64,000 nucleotides of DNA, from NCBI RefSeq assembly GCF_004343035.1, contig NZ_SMCQ01000004.1, positions 62,001-126,000 on the forward strand, written 5' to 3'. The translations under genes were made by a program, and so were the position numbers. Numbering within the stretch: position 1 is the stretch's first letter; every line of letters starts with the position of its first letter. This document shows, in pieces, positions 8,645-16,700 of this stretch. The stretch comes from Longibaculum muris. Lineage in GTDB: Bacteria; Bacillota_I; Bacilli_A; Erysipelotrichales; Coprobacillaceae. The notes under the pieces were generated by a model. The model had not been told where the DNA came from. It saw nothing but the letters and a program-made list of their open reading frames with translations, and did no database searches.

Positions 8645-9354
8645 TATTCTTCGCCTCCCTTCGCACCGTTCTTGAAAGCTGCAGAGCCTTCAAGGTTCTT
8701 AAGAAGAAGTTTTCTGTCTGCCTTGTATTCCGCTCCGATGAATCCGAGTCTTAAAAGGAAACATCTGAATGCGTATTTCTCGTTGTCGACTTCCTTCTCC
8801 TTAGCCTGGATTCTTTTCTGATTCACACTCATCTCGCAAAGTGCTGCAATGAATCGTGTGTAGGTCTGAATGCTATCTGCATCCAGGTCTTCTGAAAACC
8901 AAGGGAAGGAAACCTTGTCTTCCTCTATCTCGATGCCAAGGTCTGTAATGCCAAGAGCCTTCTTGATGAGTCCGGCTTTGGAATCAATAAGTGCCGTAAG
9001 GTTTCCCACCTTCACTTTCTCAATTGGGATTGATACCGTAAGTCCTGTGGTTTCGCCCGTTGTTGCCCCCTTATTCGGCTCACAGTCGGCTTCTTTTGCC
9101 CCCATTTGATTGTTATCCCATTCTTCTGGGGAAGTGCCTGTGGCCATTACGCAGGCATCAATGATCTTTGCTGTTTCTTCCATACTCTCTCCATCTGCAA
9201 ACTCAAGTTCTCCGTTTCTTCCTACCGTGTAGTTTCCAACCTCGTATGAGCAGCTTGGAACTCCAAGGTATCTGGCTTTAACACCGAGTTCCTTTTCGAT
9301 TGCCTTTACCATTGCTTTTCGGCTTTCGCCCTTTACATTAAAATGCAGTACCAT
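8644..9354 (-). CDS. Phage protein of unknown function sharing C-terminal module with amidoligase
   Basis: A 236-residue protein. Related clostridial phage proteins are often labelled virulence-related, without functional evidence. The N terminus (MVLHFNVKGESRKAMVKAIE) is a small alpha/beta region. The middle is low in complexity, and the last 40 residues (YAFRCFLLRLGFIGAEY onward) match the amidoligase tail. It therefore probably shares a partner or location with that enzyme. The ATG at 9354 follows GAAGGAGG; a longer frame upstream has no ribosome site. Confidence 0.7.
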   Translation of the reverse strand: MVLHFNVKGESRKAMVKAIEKELGVKARYLGVPSCSYEVGNYTVGRNGELEFADGESMEETAKIIDACVMATGTSPEEWDNNQMGAKEADCEPNKGATTGETTGLTVSIPIEKVKVGNLTALIDSKAGLIKKALGITDLGIEIEEDKVSFPWFSEDLDADSIQTYTRFIAALCEMSVNQKRIQAKEKEVDNEKYAFRCFLLRLGFIGAEYKADRKLLLKNLEGSAAFKNGAKGGEE

Positions 9355-9386
9355 GTTATGTACCTCCTTCGTTTTTGGTAGTACCA

Positions 9387-9415
9387 TATATCACTCTAAA
9401 AGGCACATATATCAA
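9387..9415 (-). promoter_or_regulatory. Promoter for the 9354-8417 gene pair
   Basis: Minus-strand -35 TTGATA at 9415-9410, 17-base spacer, -10 GATATA at 9392-9387, with the same spacer core TTTTAGAGT as the promoter at 8329-8357. The -10 lies about 33 bases upstream of the ATG at 9354. Confidence 0.72.
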
Positions 9416-9442
9416 GTTGTTTGTGTGTAGAATAAGCAGATA

Positions 9443-11290
9443 TTATTCGGTCGGAAACTGTGAGTAGTACACAATGCCTGAAAGCACGAATACCACATTA
9501 GGAAGTGCCACACCGTTGCCCCACATCTTATATTCAGCAGAATCAGAATGGGGATTGATGAGCCATTTCCTTATCTGTGCATCGGTCTTCGGCTTTGTTT
9601 CCTTACCGAGAGCCTTTGCATGGGTATCAAAGATTTCTCTCCACTCTGCAATATCTGCATCGGTAGGTTCAGGAATACCAAGGTCATCACACCACCAGTC
9701 GGGAAATCCCTGCAGTCTTGCACATTCGGTTGGTGTAAGCCTTCTTACGATATAGTCAGCTTCAAGTACTCCATTCTGAAATCCCGGATTTGTACCATTC
9801 ACAAGGCATCCACTCTTTTCTTCCGTAAAGGTAATGCATTCTGCTTTCATCTGTGGATAGAATCCATAGCTTGGACTGTCATTTACGATTGGCGGGTCCT
9901 TGTAGTCGGTTGCTACAAGTGTGTTTGCAAGTTCCTCTTCAGCTGACGTAAAGAACGATGCCTTTGAAGAACTGAACACAGGATGAGCCACTCCACTTGC
10001 TCCTGCTGCAACAAGTGTAGGTTCGACTTCCTCTTCCACCTGGAAAGAAAACTGTGCGTTGTAACCCTGGTTCATTGCAGGTCTTCCGATTCCATACGCA
10101 ACTCCATGCTGTTCTGTCGCATTAAGCGTGTACATCACATCGGATTCCTTATAGCCATCACCCTTATGAGAAGGTCTAGTTCCGTTTCCTTCGATAACAG
10201 CCATACCGCCCTGATTGCATGATGGATTGCCACCATTCCCATCAAGGCATCTGCTGGTAGTTGCCTCATAGAATCCACTGTTAGGATTTGATGACTTCAT
10301 CGCATTACTGTCCTTGGCACAGATGCCATAGACCTTTGGTACGAACAAAGTCTGATCATTGCTGCATCCAAGGGTCGCTGACTTGTCTTCCTGAATCAAG
10401 GCACCCTTGCCACCACCTTCGCAGCCACTTCTGATTTTGAGAGTCTTTGGTGTCTGCACCACAAAAGGCTGATTATTGCCACCCGTTCCAAATGTGGAAA
10501 GAACGGTCTGTGCCACTTCAAGCGGACCCGTATATCTTGAGTCCTGTCCGTGGTTTTCAAACATTAAGCTGTTGCTGCCTGTTTCTCCAATGCTCTCTGC
10601 AGAACCGTTGGCAGTTTCTTGCCACGAACGGAAGCCCTGCGGAGAATACCCAGACAAGCCTTCTGACTCAAATAGTATTTTTCCGGCACTCCAGCCTGCA
10701 AAATCTGCGACAAGGTAGATACGTTTTCTTCTCTGGGGTACTCCCCAAAATTGAGCATCAAGCTGTCTCCATGCGACTGAGTAACCGTCTCCCAGGATTT
10801 TTCCTGCACTCTGCCATTTTGAAGGTTTAGGCACTGACACACATTCATCTTTGATTTTGCAGACCTCTTCGAGGACGGCTCGGAAGTCTTCTCCCTTATT
10901 GCTTGAGAAGGCTCCTGGGACATTTTCCCAGACGATAAATCTTGGATATCTGCCATCTGTCTTACACCTCATTTCTTTTATGATTCTTACCGCCTCATAA
11001 AACAGACTGGAACGAGAGCCACCAAGTCCGTCCCTCTTTCCGGCAACAGACATATCCTGGCATGGACTTCCAAATGTAATGATGTCAACGGGAGGAATCT
11101 CCCCACCATTCATCTTGGAAATGTCACCGTAGTGTTTCATCTGCGGTAGTCTTTTCGTTGTTACACGAATAGGAAAAGGCTCGATTTCCGATGCCCACAA
11201 AGGGGTAACACCAGAAAGCAAGCCTCCTAAAGGAAACCCGGCAGAACCATCAAAAAGGCTGCCAAGGGTCAAATTATTCTGTTTCTCCAT
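9443..11290 (-). CDS. Phage DNA cytosine-5 methyltransferase
   Basis: A 615-residue C5 methyltransferase. Motif I is SLFDGSAGFPLGG (11-23), motif IV GSPCQ with catalytic C77, motif VI WENVPG (121-126) and motif VIII QRRKR (186-190). Motif IX/X are RRLTPTECARLQGFPDWW and MWGNGVALPNV near the C terminus. The target-recognition region between VIII and IX is about 330 residues, much longer than usual, with several phrases that look internally repetitive. It overlaps the upstream methyltransferase by 17 bases. A likely role is self-modification against host restriction. Confidence 0.92.
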   Translation of the reverse strand: MEKQNNLTLGSLFDGSAGFPLGGLLSGVTPLWASEIEPFPIRVTTKRLPQMKHYGDISKMNGGEIPPVDIITFGSPCQDMSVAGKRDGLGGSRSSLFYEAVRIIKEMRCKTDGRYPRFIVWENVPGAFSSNKGEDFRAVLEEVCKIKDECVSVPKPSKWQSAGKILGDGYSVAWRQLDAQFWGVPQRRKRIYLVADFAGWSAGKILFESEGLSGYSPQGFRSWQETANGSAESIGETGSNSLMFENHGQDSRYTGPLEVAQTVLSTFGTGGNNQPFVVQTPKTLKIRSGCEGGGKGALIQEDKSATLGCSNDQTLFVPKVYGICAKDSNAMKSSNPNSGFYEATTSRCLDGNGGNPSCNQGGMAVIEGNGTRPSHKGDGYKESDVMYTLNATEQHGVAYGIGRPAMNQGYNAQFSFQVEEEVEPTLVAAGASGVAHPVFSSSKASFFTSAEEELANTLVATDYKDPPIVNDSPSYGFYPQMKAECITFTEEKSGCLVNGTNPGFQNGVLEADYIVRRLTPTECARLQGFPDWWCDDLGIPEPTDADIAEWREIFDTHAKALGKETKPKTDAQIRKWLINPHSDSAEYKMWGNGVALPNVVFVLSGIVYYSQFPTE

Positions 11291-12551
11291 CCGTACCCTC
11301 CACTTCTTTTACCAGTGCAGAGTATGGGATTTTCTCACCATCTCTGATTACAAATACACCTTCTGCATCACCGGTATCCTCAACATATCTGCGAAGGATG
11401 ACGGATGCGTATTTCTCATCAAGTTCCATCGTATGACATACACGGTTCGTCTGCTCACAGGTCATGAGTGTTGAACCACTGCCACCGAATGTATCAATGA
11501 CGATTGCGTTTTCCTGACTTGAATTTCCAATCGGATAGGCAAGCAGGTCAAGTGGCTTTGAAGTCGGATGGTTCTTATTCTTCTTCGGCTTATCGAAGTT
11601 CCAGATGGTAGTCTGACTTCTGCCTGCATTCTTGCTCCAGTAGTGCTTTCCATTCTGTAAAAAGCCGTAAAGGACTGGTTCATGCTGCCACTGATAATCC
11701 GAACGGCCAAGCACAAGGGAGTTCTTTACCCAGATGCAACAGCCGGATAAGTGAAAACCTGCATCCATGAAAGCCTTTCTGAAATTAAGACCTTCTGTAT
11801 CTGCATGAAATACATAAGCCGAGCCACCCTTTTCAAGATGCTCGGCCATGTTCTTAAATGCTAAAAGCAGGAATTCATAGAATTTATCATTTGCCATCTT
11901 ATCATTTTTGATGGATAAGCCATCGGAACTTTCAAATGCCACATTGTAAGGTGGGTCAGTAATGATAAGGTTGGCTTTCTTACCATCCATAAGTGCAGCT
12001 ACATCTTCCGAAGAAGTCGCATCACCACACATCAGTCTGTGTCTTCCGACTGTCCAGATATCACCACGCTTTACAAAGGCTGCTTTCTCAAGTGCAGCTG
12101 ACAAATCGTAGTCATCATCCTTGACCCCGGAAGTATCATCCGAACCAAAGAGATCTGCAATCTCGCTTTCGTCAAATCCCGTAAGTCCGATATCGAAGTC
12201 CTCACCCTGGAGAGCCTCAATCTCAATACGAAGTAACTCTTCGTCCCATCCTGCATCCATTGCCATACGGTTGTCTGCCAGGATATATGCTTTCTTCTGT
12301 GCCTCTGTAAGGTAGTCCACAAATACACAAGGCACTTCAAGTATTCCTTCTTCCTTTGCAGCAAGGATTCTTCCGTGACCTGCGATAACATTAAACTCTC
12401 GGTCAATAATAACAGGATTGATGAAACCGAACTCACGAAGGGAAGAACGAAGTTTCATAACCTGCTCGGCAGAATGGGTTCTTGCATTATTCACATAAGG
12501 AATAAGTTTTGATACAGCTACAAGCTGCATTTCTGTAGTTGTCTTTCCCAT
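11274..12551 (-). CDS. ParB-domain / DNA N6- or N4-methyltransferase fusion
   Basis: A 425-residue fusion. Residues 8-100 are a ParB/sulfiredoxin-type domain (NARTHSAEQVMKLRSSLREFGF, then GHGRILAAKEEG). From about 165 there is an amino-methyltransferase with TDPPYNVAFE as the catalytic motif and DTFGGSGSTLMTCEQ as the SAM motif, an order typical of beta-class enzymes. This architecture is common in phages of Clostridia. It lies between the SAM-synthetase-like gene and the C5 enzyme. The start has GGAGG. Confidence 0.92.
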   Translation of the reverse strand: MGKTTTEMQLVAVSKLIPYVNNARTHSAEQVMKLRSSLREFGFINPVIIDREFNVIAGHGRILAAKEEGILEVPCVFVDYLTEAQKKAYILADNRMAMDAGWDEELLRIEIEALQGEDFDIGLTGFDESEIADLFGSDDTSGVKDDDYDLSAALEKAAFVKRGDIWTVGRHRLMCGDATSSEDVAALMDGKKANLIITDPPYNVAFESSDGLSIKNDKMANDKFYEFLLLAFKNMAEHLEKGGSAYVFHADTEGLNFRKAFMDAGFHLSGCCIWVKNSLVLGRSDYQWQHEPVLYGFLQNGKHYWSKNAGRSQTTIWNFDKPKKNKNHPTSKPLDLLAYPIGNSSQENAIVIDTFGGSGSTLMTCEQTNRVCHTMELDEKYASVILRRYVEDTGDAEGVFVIRDGEKIPYSALVKEVEGTDGETE

Positions 12552-12560
12552 AATGCCTCC

Positions 12561-13343
12561 TTAATAAAGTCCCCACTCGGCAAACTTCTCAAAGCCACCG
12601 ATGGAACGAATAAACTCTCTTGCTTCTTCCACAATTTCCTTATATGGAATACCATCAACAGCATCATCACCAATGGCACATACAAGTTCTACTGGCTTGC
12701 CAGTTCTCTGTGCCTTAAGGAATGCGTGGATATTTACAGAAACATCTGCCTTGGATAAGTCCTTGCCATGAAGACCACCGCCTGTTACGGAGTCTGCCAT
12801 ATCAGAACCAAGCTTACGATTAGTTGCCCCAGTATCTACATCCGTGCCACCAGTCCAGTCACCCAGGGGATTGATTTCTGCTGCAGGGCAGATTTCCTTT
12901 AAGTGTACTTTTTTCGCATTGCTCTGGCAGATGATGAGTCTTGCCTGATCAAGAATGTACTTTCCATCAAACGGATACACCCTATAGATGTCTCTTGCTA
13001 TCTGGGATAATGCTTTCTGCTCTTCAGTAAGTGGCATTCCCTTGAAGATACCATTGTCACCACAATGGATGCTTTCTTCCTGGTTCTTTGCAAGGTGTGT
13101 ATCCTGGGGAACTATCACAATATTTGCTCTGACATCTCCGGCAATTCTATGAATGGCTGCAGCGATGTCAAACTTATCAAGTTCAGCTGATGTTTCAATA
13201 ATTACATGAGCCTGCCCATGACCGATAAGCACCTCAACGGCAACCTTCGGATTTTCTTCTTTTGCATAAGCCAAATCAACAATGGCACCTGCTATTCTGT
13301 CAGCCACCTTATCAGGATGGCATGGATTTACTTTTTCAATCAT
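12561..13343 (-). CDS. Short S-adenosylmethionine synthetase-like protein
   Basis: A 260-residue protein; cellular MetK is about 380-400. It keeps NPCHPDKVADRIAGAIVDLA at the N terminus (HPDK at 9-12), GDNG (95-98) in place of the usual GDQG, and a GDWTGGTDVDTGATNRKLG block from 161. GGGLHGKDLSKAD follows at 188-200. The missing length comes from the central domain and C terminus. It is followed by two DNA methyltransferases, so it probably supplies or channels their methyl donor. Activity is not proven, given the changed GDQG. Confidence 0.85.
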   Translation of the reverse strand: MIEKVNPCHPDKVADRIAGAIVDLAYAKEENPKVAVEVLIGHGQAHVIIETSAELDKFDIAAAIHRIAGDVRANIVIVPQDTHLAKNQEESIHCGDNGIFKGMPLTEEQKALSQIARDIYRVYPFDGKYILDQARLIICQSNAKKVHLKEICPAAEINPLGDWTGGTDVDTGATNRKLGSDMADSVTGGGLHGKDLSKADVSVNIHAFLKAQRTGKPVELVCAIGDDAVDGIPYKEIVEEAREFIRSIGGFEKFAEWGLY

Positions 13344-13344
13344 A

Positions 13345-13896
13345 TTATTTTCCTTCCCTTGCTCTTAGGAGTCTTTCCATCAAATCATTCTGTGGAGCAG
13401 CATCATCATAATCTGTGCTGCAGTTCTCCTTCACAATCTGAAATATTTCGTTCCAGAGCCTTACTGCCTGGTTCATATAGTTGATGCCAATGTTAATGAA
13501 CGGAGATGGGATTGGTTTCTGTGTTGTTGGATGCTTTGAAAGAAATCCCAGCTTGTTGGTCATTTCTTCGCACTGAATCCATCTTGCAGAACACATCGCA
13601 TATCTTTCCAACAGCTGTGGGGATACCTTCGATGAGCATCCGATCTTGTTAAGCCAGTTCCATGTTTCCGTATATATTTCGTGAGCCTGCAGTTCACTTC
13701 CGTCTCTCTGTTCTGCAGACAGGAAGTCGTGTGGCTTTGGCATCTCCACACCTTCCACTTCAGGAATATCTAGGACTTCTAATTTTCTGCCACCCGGATT
13801 TCCGTTCTTTGCTTTCTCGGATACAGCCGTTTTCTTGCGACCTGCACCAGGTCTTGCACCACCACGGCCACCGATGTTATTCGATTTTGTAGGCAC
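13345..13896 (-). CDS. terS: Phage terminase small subunit (P27-like)
   Basis: A 183-residue protein opening with a glycine-rich basic stretch (GGRGGARPGAGRKKTA) typical of P27-family small terminases. A helical DNA-binding and oligomerisation core follows (TETWNWLNKIG, LLERYAMCSARW). It selects phage DNA for packaging with TerL. I use the GTG at 13896, nine bases after GGAGGG; a 38-residue N-terminal extension in frame is unlikely. It follows the HNH gene and starts the long late operon, separated from terL by the methylation and accessory genes. Confidence 0.88.
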   Translation of the reverse strand: MPTKSNNIGGRGGARPGAGRKKTAVSEKAKNGNPGGRKLEVLDIPEVEGVEMPKPHDFLSAEQRDGSELQAHEIYTETWNWLNKIGCSSKVSPQLLERYAMCSARWIQCEEMTNKLGFLSKHPTTQKPIPSPFINIGINYMNQAVRLWNEIFQIVKENCSTDYDDAAPQNDLMERLLRAREGK

Positions 13897-14006
13897 GTCT
13901 GTACACCCTCCTTTAATTACCCTTTTGATTTCGCATTTTTCACACGCAAGACCCCACGCCGTTCCCCGGGATCTTGATGCGTTTGGGATTTGAACCGCCC
14001 CTGGGG

Positions 14007-14393
14007 TCACTTATCGTAGCTGTACACACGATGTTTTTTACTTCCTTGATAGTCACCACGCTCGGCATGAATCTTTGCATGACATGACTTACATAAAGCA
14101 ATGAGGTTAGACCTCTCATGTGTTCCACCTTCTGACAGTGGCAGCTTGTGATGAACCTCATCAACAGGCACAAGGATTCCTTTCTCAAAACACACTTCAC
14201 AGAAAGGATGCTGTGATACATACTTGTCACGGATACGTTTCCATGCTCTTCCGTACCTACGGCGTACAGCTGGATCTCTGCCATACTTCTCGTAGGAACG
14301 AGCCGCCTGTTTCTCGTGTTCCTTGCAGTACCTTCCATCAGTAAGGTTTGGACAGCCGGGGTAACCACACGGTTTCTTCGGTAGTTTCGGCAA
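14007..14393 (-). CDS. HNH endonuclease
   Basis: A 128-residue protein with a zinc-knuckle-like N terminus (CGYPGCPNLTDGRYCKEH) and an HNH core: FCEVC, then VHHKLPLSEGG, NLIALCKSCHAKIH. HNH nucleases beside terminase genes assist packaging cleavage in many HK97-like phages. I use the TTG at 14393, eight bases after AGGAGG. An upstream in-frame extension would read through a strong hairpin and lacks a ribosome site. It is the first gene after the late promoter. Confidence 0.88.
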   Translation of the reverse strand: MPKLPKKPCGYPGCPNLTDGRYCKEHEKQAARSYEKYGRDPAVRRRYGRAWKRIRDKYVSQHPFCEVCFEKGILVPVDEVHHKLPLSEGGTHERSNLIALCKSCHAKIHAERGDYQGSKKHRVYSYDK

Positions 14394-14415
14394 CTTCTCC
14401 ACCTCCTTATGGGCA

Positions 14416-14448
14416 TAAGAAAAGCCCTGCAGGTTTCCCCACAAGGCT
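14416..14448 (-). terminator. Hairpin with GAAA loop in late leader
   Basis: On the minus strand AGCCTTGTGGG, loop GAAA, CCTGCAGGGCT gives an 11-pair stem (with G-T pairs), followed by TTTCTT. It lies just downstream of the late -10 element and before the HNH ribosome site. It could be an early terminator needing read-through, or a stable 5' RNA end. Confidence 0.55.
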
Positions 14449-14468
14449 GTAACTCATTCTATTTTGCT

Positions 14469-14542
14469 ATTATAAGTATAGCACATCCCTTATGCGACTT
14501 ATAGATGAACTCGGAGTGAACTAGGGTGAACTGGGGTGAACT
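14469..14542 (-). promoter_or_regulatory. Late promoter region with four TGAACT iterons
   Basis: On the plus strand TGAACT starts at 14506, 14517, 14527 and 14537, spaced 11, 10 and 10 bases. Reading leftwards on the minus strand these repeats precede TATAAG (14503-14498) and TATAAT (14474-14469). There is no good -35 hexamer, as expected for an activator-dependent promoter. The array overlaps the end of the DUF1492 gene, whose product is a candidate activator. The downstream genes are the HNH and terminase cluster. Confidence 0.62.
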
Positions 14543-14943
14543 CTTTCAAAGTTTTCTATTGCTCTGTTATGAATTCGCTGTGTCCACCTTAATGTGTAAT
14601 GCACCTTTGTTGCTATCTGGTTCATTGGCATAAACATCAGGTATCTGTAACGAAGGATAAGCTGTTCATACGGGTCTTCCAGTTTATCGATTTCTGCATC
14701 GATTTCCTTCTTCATATCTTCAAGCTGTTCATAGTCAGCTTTTATCTCCTCTTCCAGATCACTGATTTTGCCAAGATATCTTACAAAGGGAGGTTCAAGA
14801 TTTCTTGTTCCTGAAAACTTCTCTTCAAAGCTTGGGGAAGAAACACTTGTTGATAATTCCTTATAGCATTCCAGCTTGATAAGCTTATCGTTAATCTTGT
14901 TATTTAGAATGAACGGTCTGTTCAGATAATCTTTAGCCGTCAT
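14521..14943 (-). CDS. DUF1492/ArpU-like late transcription regulator
   Basis: A 140-residue protein: a coiled-coil middle (ISDLEEEIKADYEQLEDMKK) followed by a sigma-region-4-like helix-turn-helix (EQLILRYRYLMFMPMNQIA, then YTLRWTQRIHNRAIENFERV). This is the layout of DUF1492/RinA/ArpU regulators that switch on late genes in Gram-positive phages. The ATG at 14943 has GGAGGTGG upstream and overlaps the SNF2 stop. The last codons overlap the TGAACT iterons, so the gene carries its probable binding site at its own end. Confidence 0.82.
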   Translation of the reverse strand: MTAKDYLNRPFILNNKINDKLIKLECYKELSTSVSSPSFEEKFSGTRNLEPPFVRYLGKISDLEEEIKADYEQLEDMKKEIDAEIDKLEDPYEQLILRYRYLMFMPMNQIATKVHYTLRWTQRIHNRAIENFERVHPSSP

Positions 14944-16294
14944 AAGCACCACCTCCGATTCTCGCCTTAACCGCATCGATAAGATCTGTCTGTGTTTTCT
15001 CTTTGAGCCTTAATGCATTCATCACATCTTCATCAATGGTATCCTTTGAAATAATGTGATGTATGACAACCGTGGATTTCTGCCCCTGTCTCCATAACCT
15101 TGCATTGGTCTGCTGATAGAGTTCCAATGACCAGGTAAGACCGAACCATATAAGGGTCGAACCACCACTTTGCAAATTCAAGCCGTGTCCGGCACTCGCA
15201 GGGTGGATTACAGCAATCGGTATCTCGCCATTATTCCAATCCCTGATATCCTTTGAAGTCTTGATTTCACGGATCTTGAATCTTTCCTTGATTCGCTCCA
15301 GATCGTGGTTATACCAGTAAGCTACAAGTACAGGCTTGCCATTTGCACCTTCAATCAAGTCCTCAAGTGCATCAAGCTTACGGTCATGAATATGAAAGAC
15401 CTCTTTTTCTTCGTTATAGATAGCACCATTGGCCATCTGCAGAAGTTTGCCTGAAAGAGCAGCTGCATTTGCAGCATCAATCTCTTCATCTTCTAAAGAC
15501 ACAACCATTTCCTGCCTTAATTCGTCATATACAGACCATTCCTTTTCTGAAAGCTTTACTTCCACTTCGTTCATAATGCATTCAGGCATTTTAAGGAAAT
15601 CTGCTGACTTCATAGAAATCGTTATATCCGATATCAGTCTGTAGATAGCATCTTCCGCACCTGGTCTTGGTTTGTAGGAAAATATCATCTGTTGATTTCG
15701 TTTATCCGGCACAAAGAAATTCATACGATAATGTGTGATGTATCTTCCGAGCCTTTCTCCCATGTCAAGGATTCTGAACTCTGCCCATAAATCCATAAGT
15801 CCATTACTGCTTGGAGTTCCTGTAAGACCCACGATTCTTTTTACCTTTGGTCTTACTTTAAGAAGGCTCTTGAATCGTTTAGCCGATGCAGACTTGAATG
15901 ACGATAATTCATCAATGACAACCATATCAAAATCGAATGGAAAGCCACTTTTGTTGATAAGCCAGTCCACATTTTCTCTATTGATCAGGTAGATTCCTGC
16001 ACTTTTTCTTAGTGCCTCTTTTCGCTCCGACTCTGTACCTATGACCACCGAATAGGTCAGTCTCTTTAAGTGATCCCACTTTTCTATTTCAGCAGGCCAT
16101 GTATCTCTTGCTACTCGAAGAGGTGCGATAACCAGAACCTTTCCAACTTCAAATCTGTTATAGAGAAGTTCAAATATTGCCGTTAAGGTAATCACACTCT
16201 TTCCGAGTCCCATTTCTAAAAGGACTGCTGCCACGGGACGTTCCAATACAAAGTTTGTTGCATAAGTCTGATAATCATGAGGATTGTATTTCAT
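14933..16294 (-). CDS. Phage SNF2-family helicase
   Basis: A 453-residue SF2 ATPase. Motif I is LLEMGLGKSV (about 24-33), motif II VVIDELSS, motif III LTGTPSSNG, and the C-terminal RecA domain ends with QTNARLWRQGQKS (motif VI). Such SNF2-like proteins sit in the replication module of many clostridial phages, next to a VRR-NUC nuclease and primase, and probably remodel replication forks or recombination intermediates. The start at the ATG at 16294 follows a GGGGG stretch; a TTG five codons upstream is possible. Confidence 0.9.
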   Translation of the reverse strand: MKYNPHDYQTYATNFVLERPVAAVLLEMGLGKSVITLTAIFELLYNRFEVGKVLVIAPLRVARDTWPAEIEKWDHLKRLTYSVVIGTESERKEALRKSAGIYLINRENVDWLINKSGFPFDFDMVVIDELSSFKSASAKRFKSLLKVRPKVKRIVGLTGTPSSNGLMDLWAEFRILDMGERLGRYITHYRMNFFVPDKRNQQMIFSYKPRPGAEDAIYRLISDITISMKSADFLKMPECIMNEVEVKLSEKEWSVYDELRQEMVVSLEDEEIDAANAAALSGKLLQMANGAIYNEEKEVFHIHDRKLDALEDLIEGANGKPVLVAYWYNHDLERIKERFKIREIKTSKDIRDWNNGEIPIAVIHPASAGHGLNLQSGGSTLIWFGLTWSLELYQQTNARLWRQGQKSTVVIHHIISKDTIDEDVMNALRLKEKTQTDLIDAVKARIGGGAYDG

Positions 16295-16556
16295 CAATGA
16301 CACCCCCAATCACATCAGTGTTATCAACCACATAGCAGGGAAACCCTAAAGCTGATAACTGTTTCATTCTTCTTTTCTGTAAGGCTCTTGGTTTCTTGCC
16401 AGGAGCCTTGAGTTCTATAAAAGCCATTCTCCCTTTTGGAAGAAGAACCAGTCTATCCGGCACTCCGTCAAATCCGGGAGATGTAAATTTAATGCAGAAA
16501 CCACCTGCAAGCTTTACAGCCTTTACAAGCTTCTGCTCTACTTCTTTTTCACGCAT
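16275..16556 (-). CDS. VRR-NUC domain nuclease
   Basis: A 93-residue stand-alone VRR-NUC protein of the PD-(D/E)XK superfamily: the KEVEQKLVKAVKLAGG helix, GVPDRLVLLPKGRMAFIELK with the catalytic D, E and K, and then RALQKRRMKQL. Family members cut branched DNA structures. It overlaps the SNF2 gene start, which suggests the two act together in recombination or replication. The ATG at 16556 follows GGAGGTGG. Confidence 0.92.
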   Translation of the reverse strand: MREKEVEQKLVKAVKLAGGFCIKFTSPGFDGVPDRLVLLPKGRMAFIELKAPGKKPRALQKRRMKQLSALGFPCYVVDNTDVIGGVIDEIQSS

Positions 16557-16584
16557 TCGTGCCACCTCCATCAATGCTGAATTT

Positions 16585-16695
16585 GATGGTGTGACAGGGT
16601 AAGACTGTCATTTCCTATACTTTATATATATAGACTTAATTTTTTTACTCTATAGAAAAGGATAGTAAATAGCCGTCATTAACTGTCACACCTAC
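16585..16695. repeat. Palindromic intergenic element, copy 2
   Basis: The second copy of the element at 1500-1600. The ends pair as GGTGTGACAG on both strands, near 16587 and 16692. The 30 bases at 16650-16679 are identical to 1556-1585. It lies between the primase stop and the nuclease gene, again directly after a gene end. No open frame or promoter is evident. Confidence 0.75.
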
Positions 16696-16700
16696 TGTCA

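Noticed and set aside
9560-9950. Plus-strand open frames within the phage methyltransferase genes
   Set aside because: They are shadows of genes with clear catalytic motifs and lack ribosome sites.
13897-14010. 38-residue N-terminal extension of the small terminase
   Set aside because: The GTG at 13896 has a strong ribosome site and the extension is unlike P27-family N termini.
14506-14542. Short tandem repeats as a CRISPR array
   Set aside because: The units are 10-11 bases with no spacers; they are promoter iterons. No CRISPR array or cas gene is present in the window.
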